Below are positions 12,653 through 12,675 of a DNA stretch of 12,675 bases, one piece after another (the stretch's first letter is position 1; every line of letters begins with the position of its first letter). Under the pieces are notes generated by a model. It had not been told where the DNA came from, made no database searches, and saw nothing but the letters and a program-made list of their open reading frames with translations. The translations under genes and the position numbers were made by a program. The stretch lies in NCBI GenBank assembly GCA_913053665.1, contig CAJXGR010000060.1, forward strand, positions 1 through 12,675, in the 5' to 3' direction. Source of the DNA: an uncultured Spirochaetia bacterium (lineage in GTDB: Bacteria > Spirochaetota > UBA6919).

Positions 12653-12675
12653 GTTTTAATAAATACAATTATTGA

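Noticed and set aside
1..12675. CRISPR array, tRNA or rRNA genes, replication origin, prophage genes
   Set aside because: No regularly spaced short repeats, cloverleaf, rRNA signature, DnaA-box cluster or phage protein was seen.

Overview
The window most resembles part of a chromosome from a free-living, moderately AT-rich bacterium. A spirochaete of the Spirochaeta/Oceanispirochaeta kind is my best guess. The reasons are the density of HD-GYP and SpoIIE-type signalling proteins, a lysine-rich repeat lipoprotein with a loose lipobox, a single-RRM RNA-binding protein, and a relic resembling spirochaete chemotaxis receptors. This is inference from gene content; there is no rRNA or other decisive marker.

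From 108 to 10871 every gene lies on the minus strand. Reading in the direction of transcription, the first block is an operon-like series: a receiver-PP2C (RsbU-type) phosphatase, thrB (homoserine kinase), aroQ (type II dehydroquinase), efp (elongation factor P), an AccB-like biotin-carrier domain, accC (biotin carboxylase), and a 95-aa unknown whose start overlaps the accC stop. The order aroQ-efp-accB-accC is a classical bacterial synteny. Here the AccB-like protein has Asn where the biotinylated Lys should be. A good TTGACA promoter precedes the phosphatase gene, and two stacked promoter-like sites with a 16-bp perfect palindrome between them precede efp.

Next come a repeat lipoprotein and a histone-deacetylase-family deacetylase 15 nt apart, then a strong hairpin. 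After that follow a GAF-GAF-PP2C protein whose phosphatase domain has lost most metal-binding aspartates (a likely pseudophosphatase) and an HD-GYP protein ending at a terminator-like structure at the window's left edge.

The right end, 10872-12212, has no intact gene. It contains a double stem-loop (10993-11056), a decayed insertion sequence bounded by 14-bp inverted repeats (11127-11656) with a frameshifted transposase remnant, an isolated hairpin (11826-11854), and what looks like the broken 5' end of a chemotaxis receptor gene (11909-12151). A small plus-strand RRM protein gene (12213-12473) follows, and then a structured AT-rich stretch with an 11-bp inverted repeat (12547-12652).

The most interesting observations are the lysine-less carrier protein in an otherwise conserved accB-accC locus, the apparently dead phosphatase beside an HD-GYP gene, and the small internally duplicated protein coupled to accC. 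I found no clearly new defence or mobile system.
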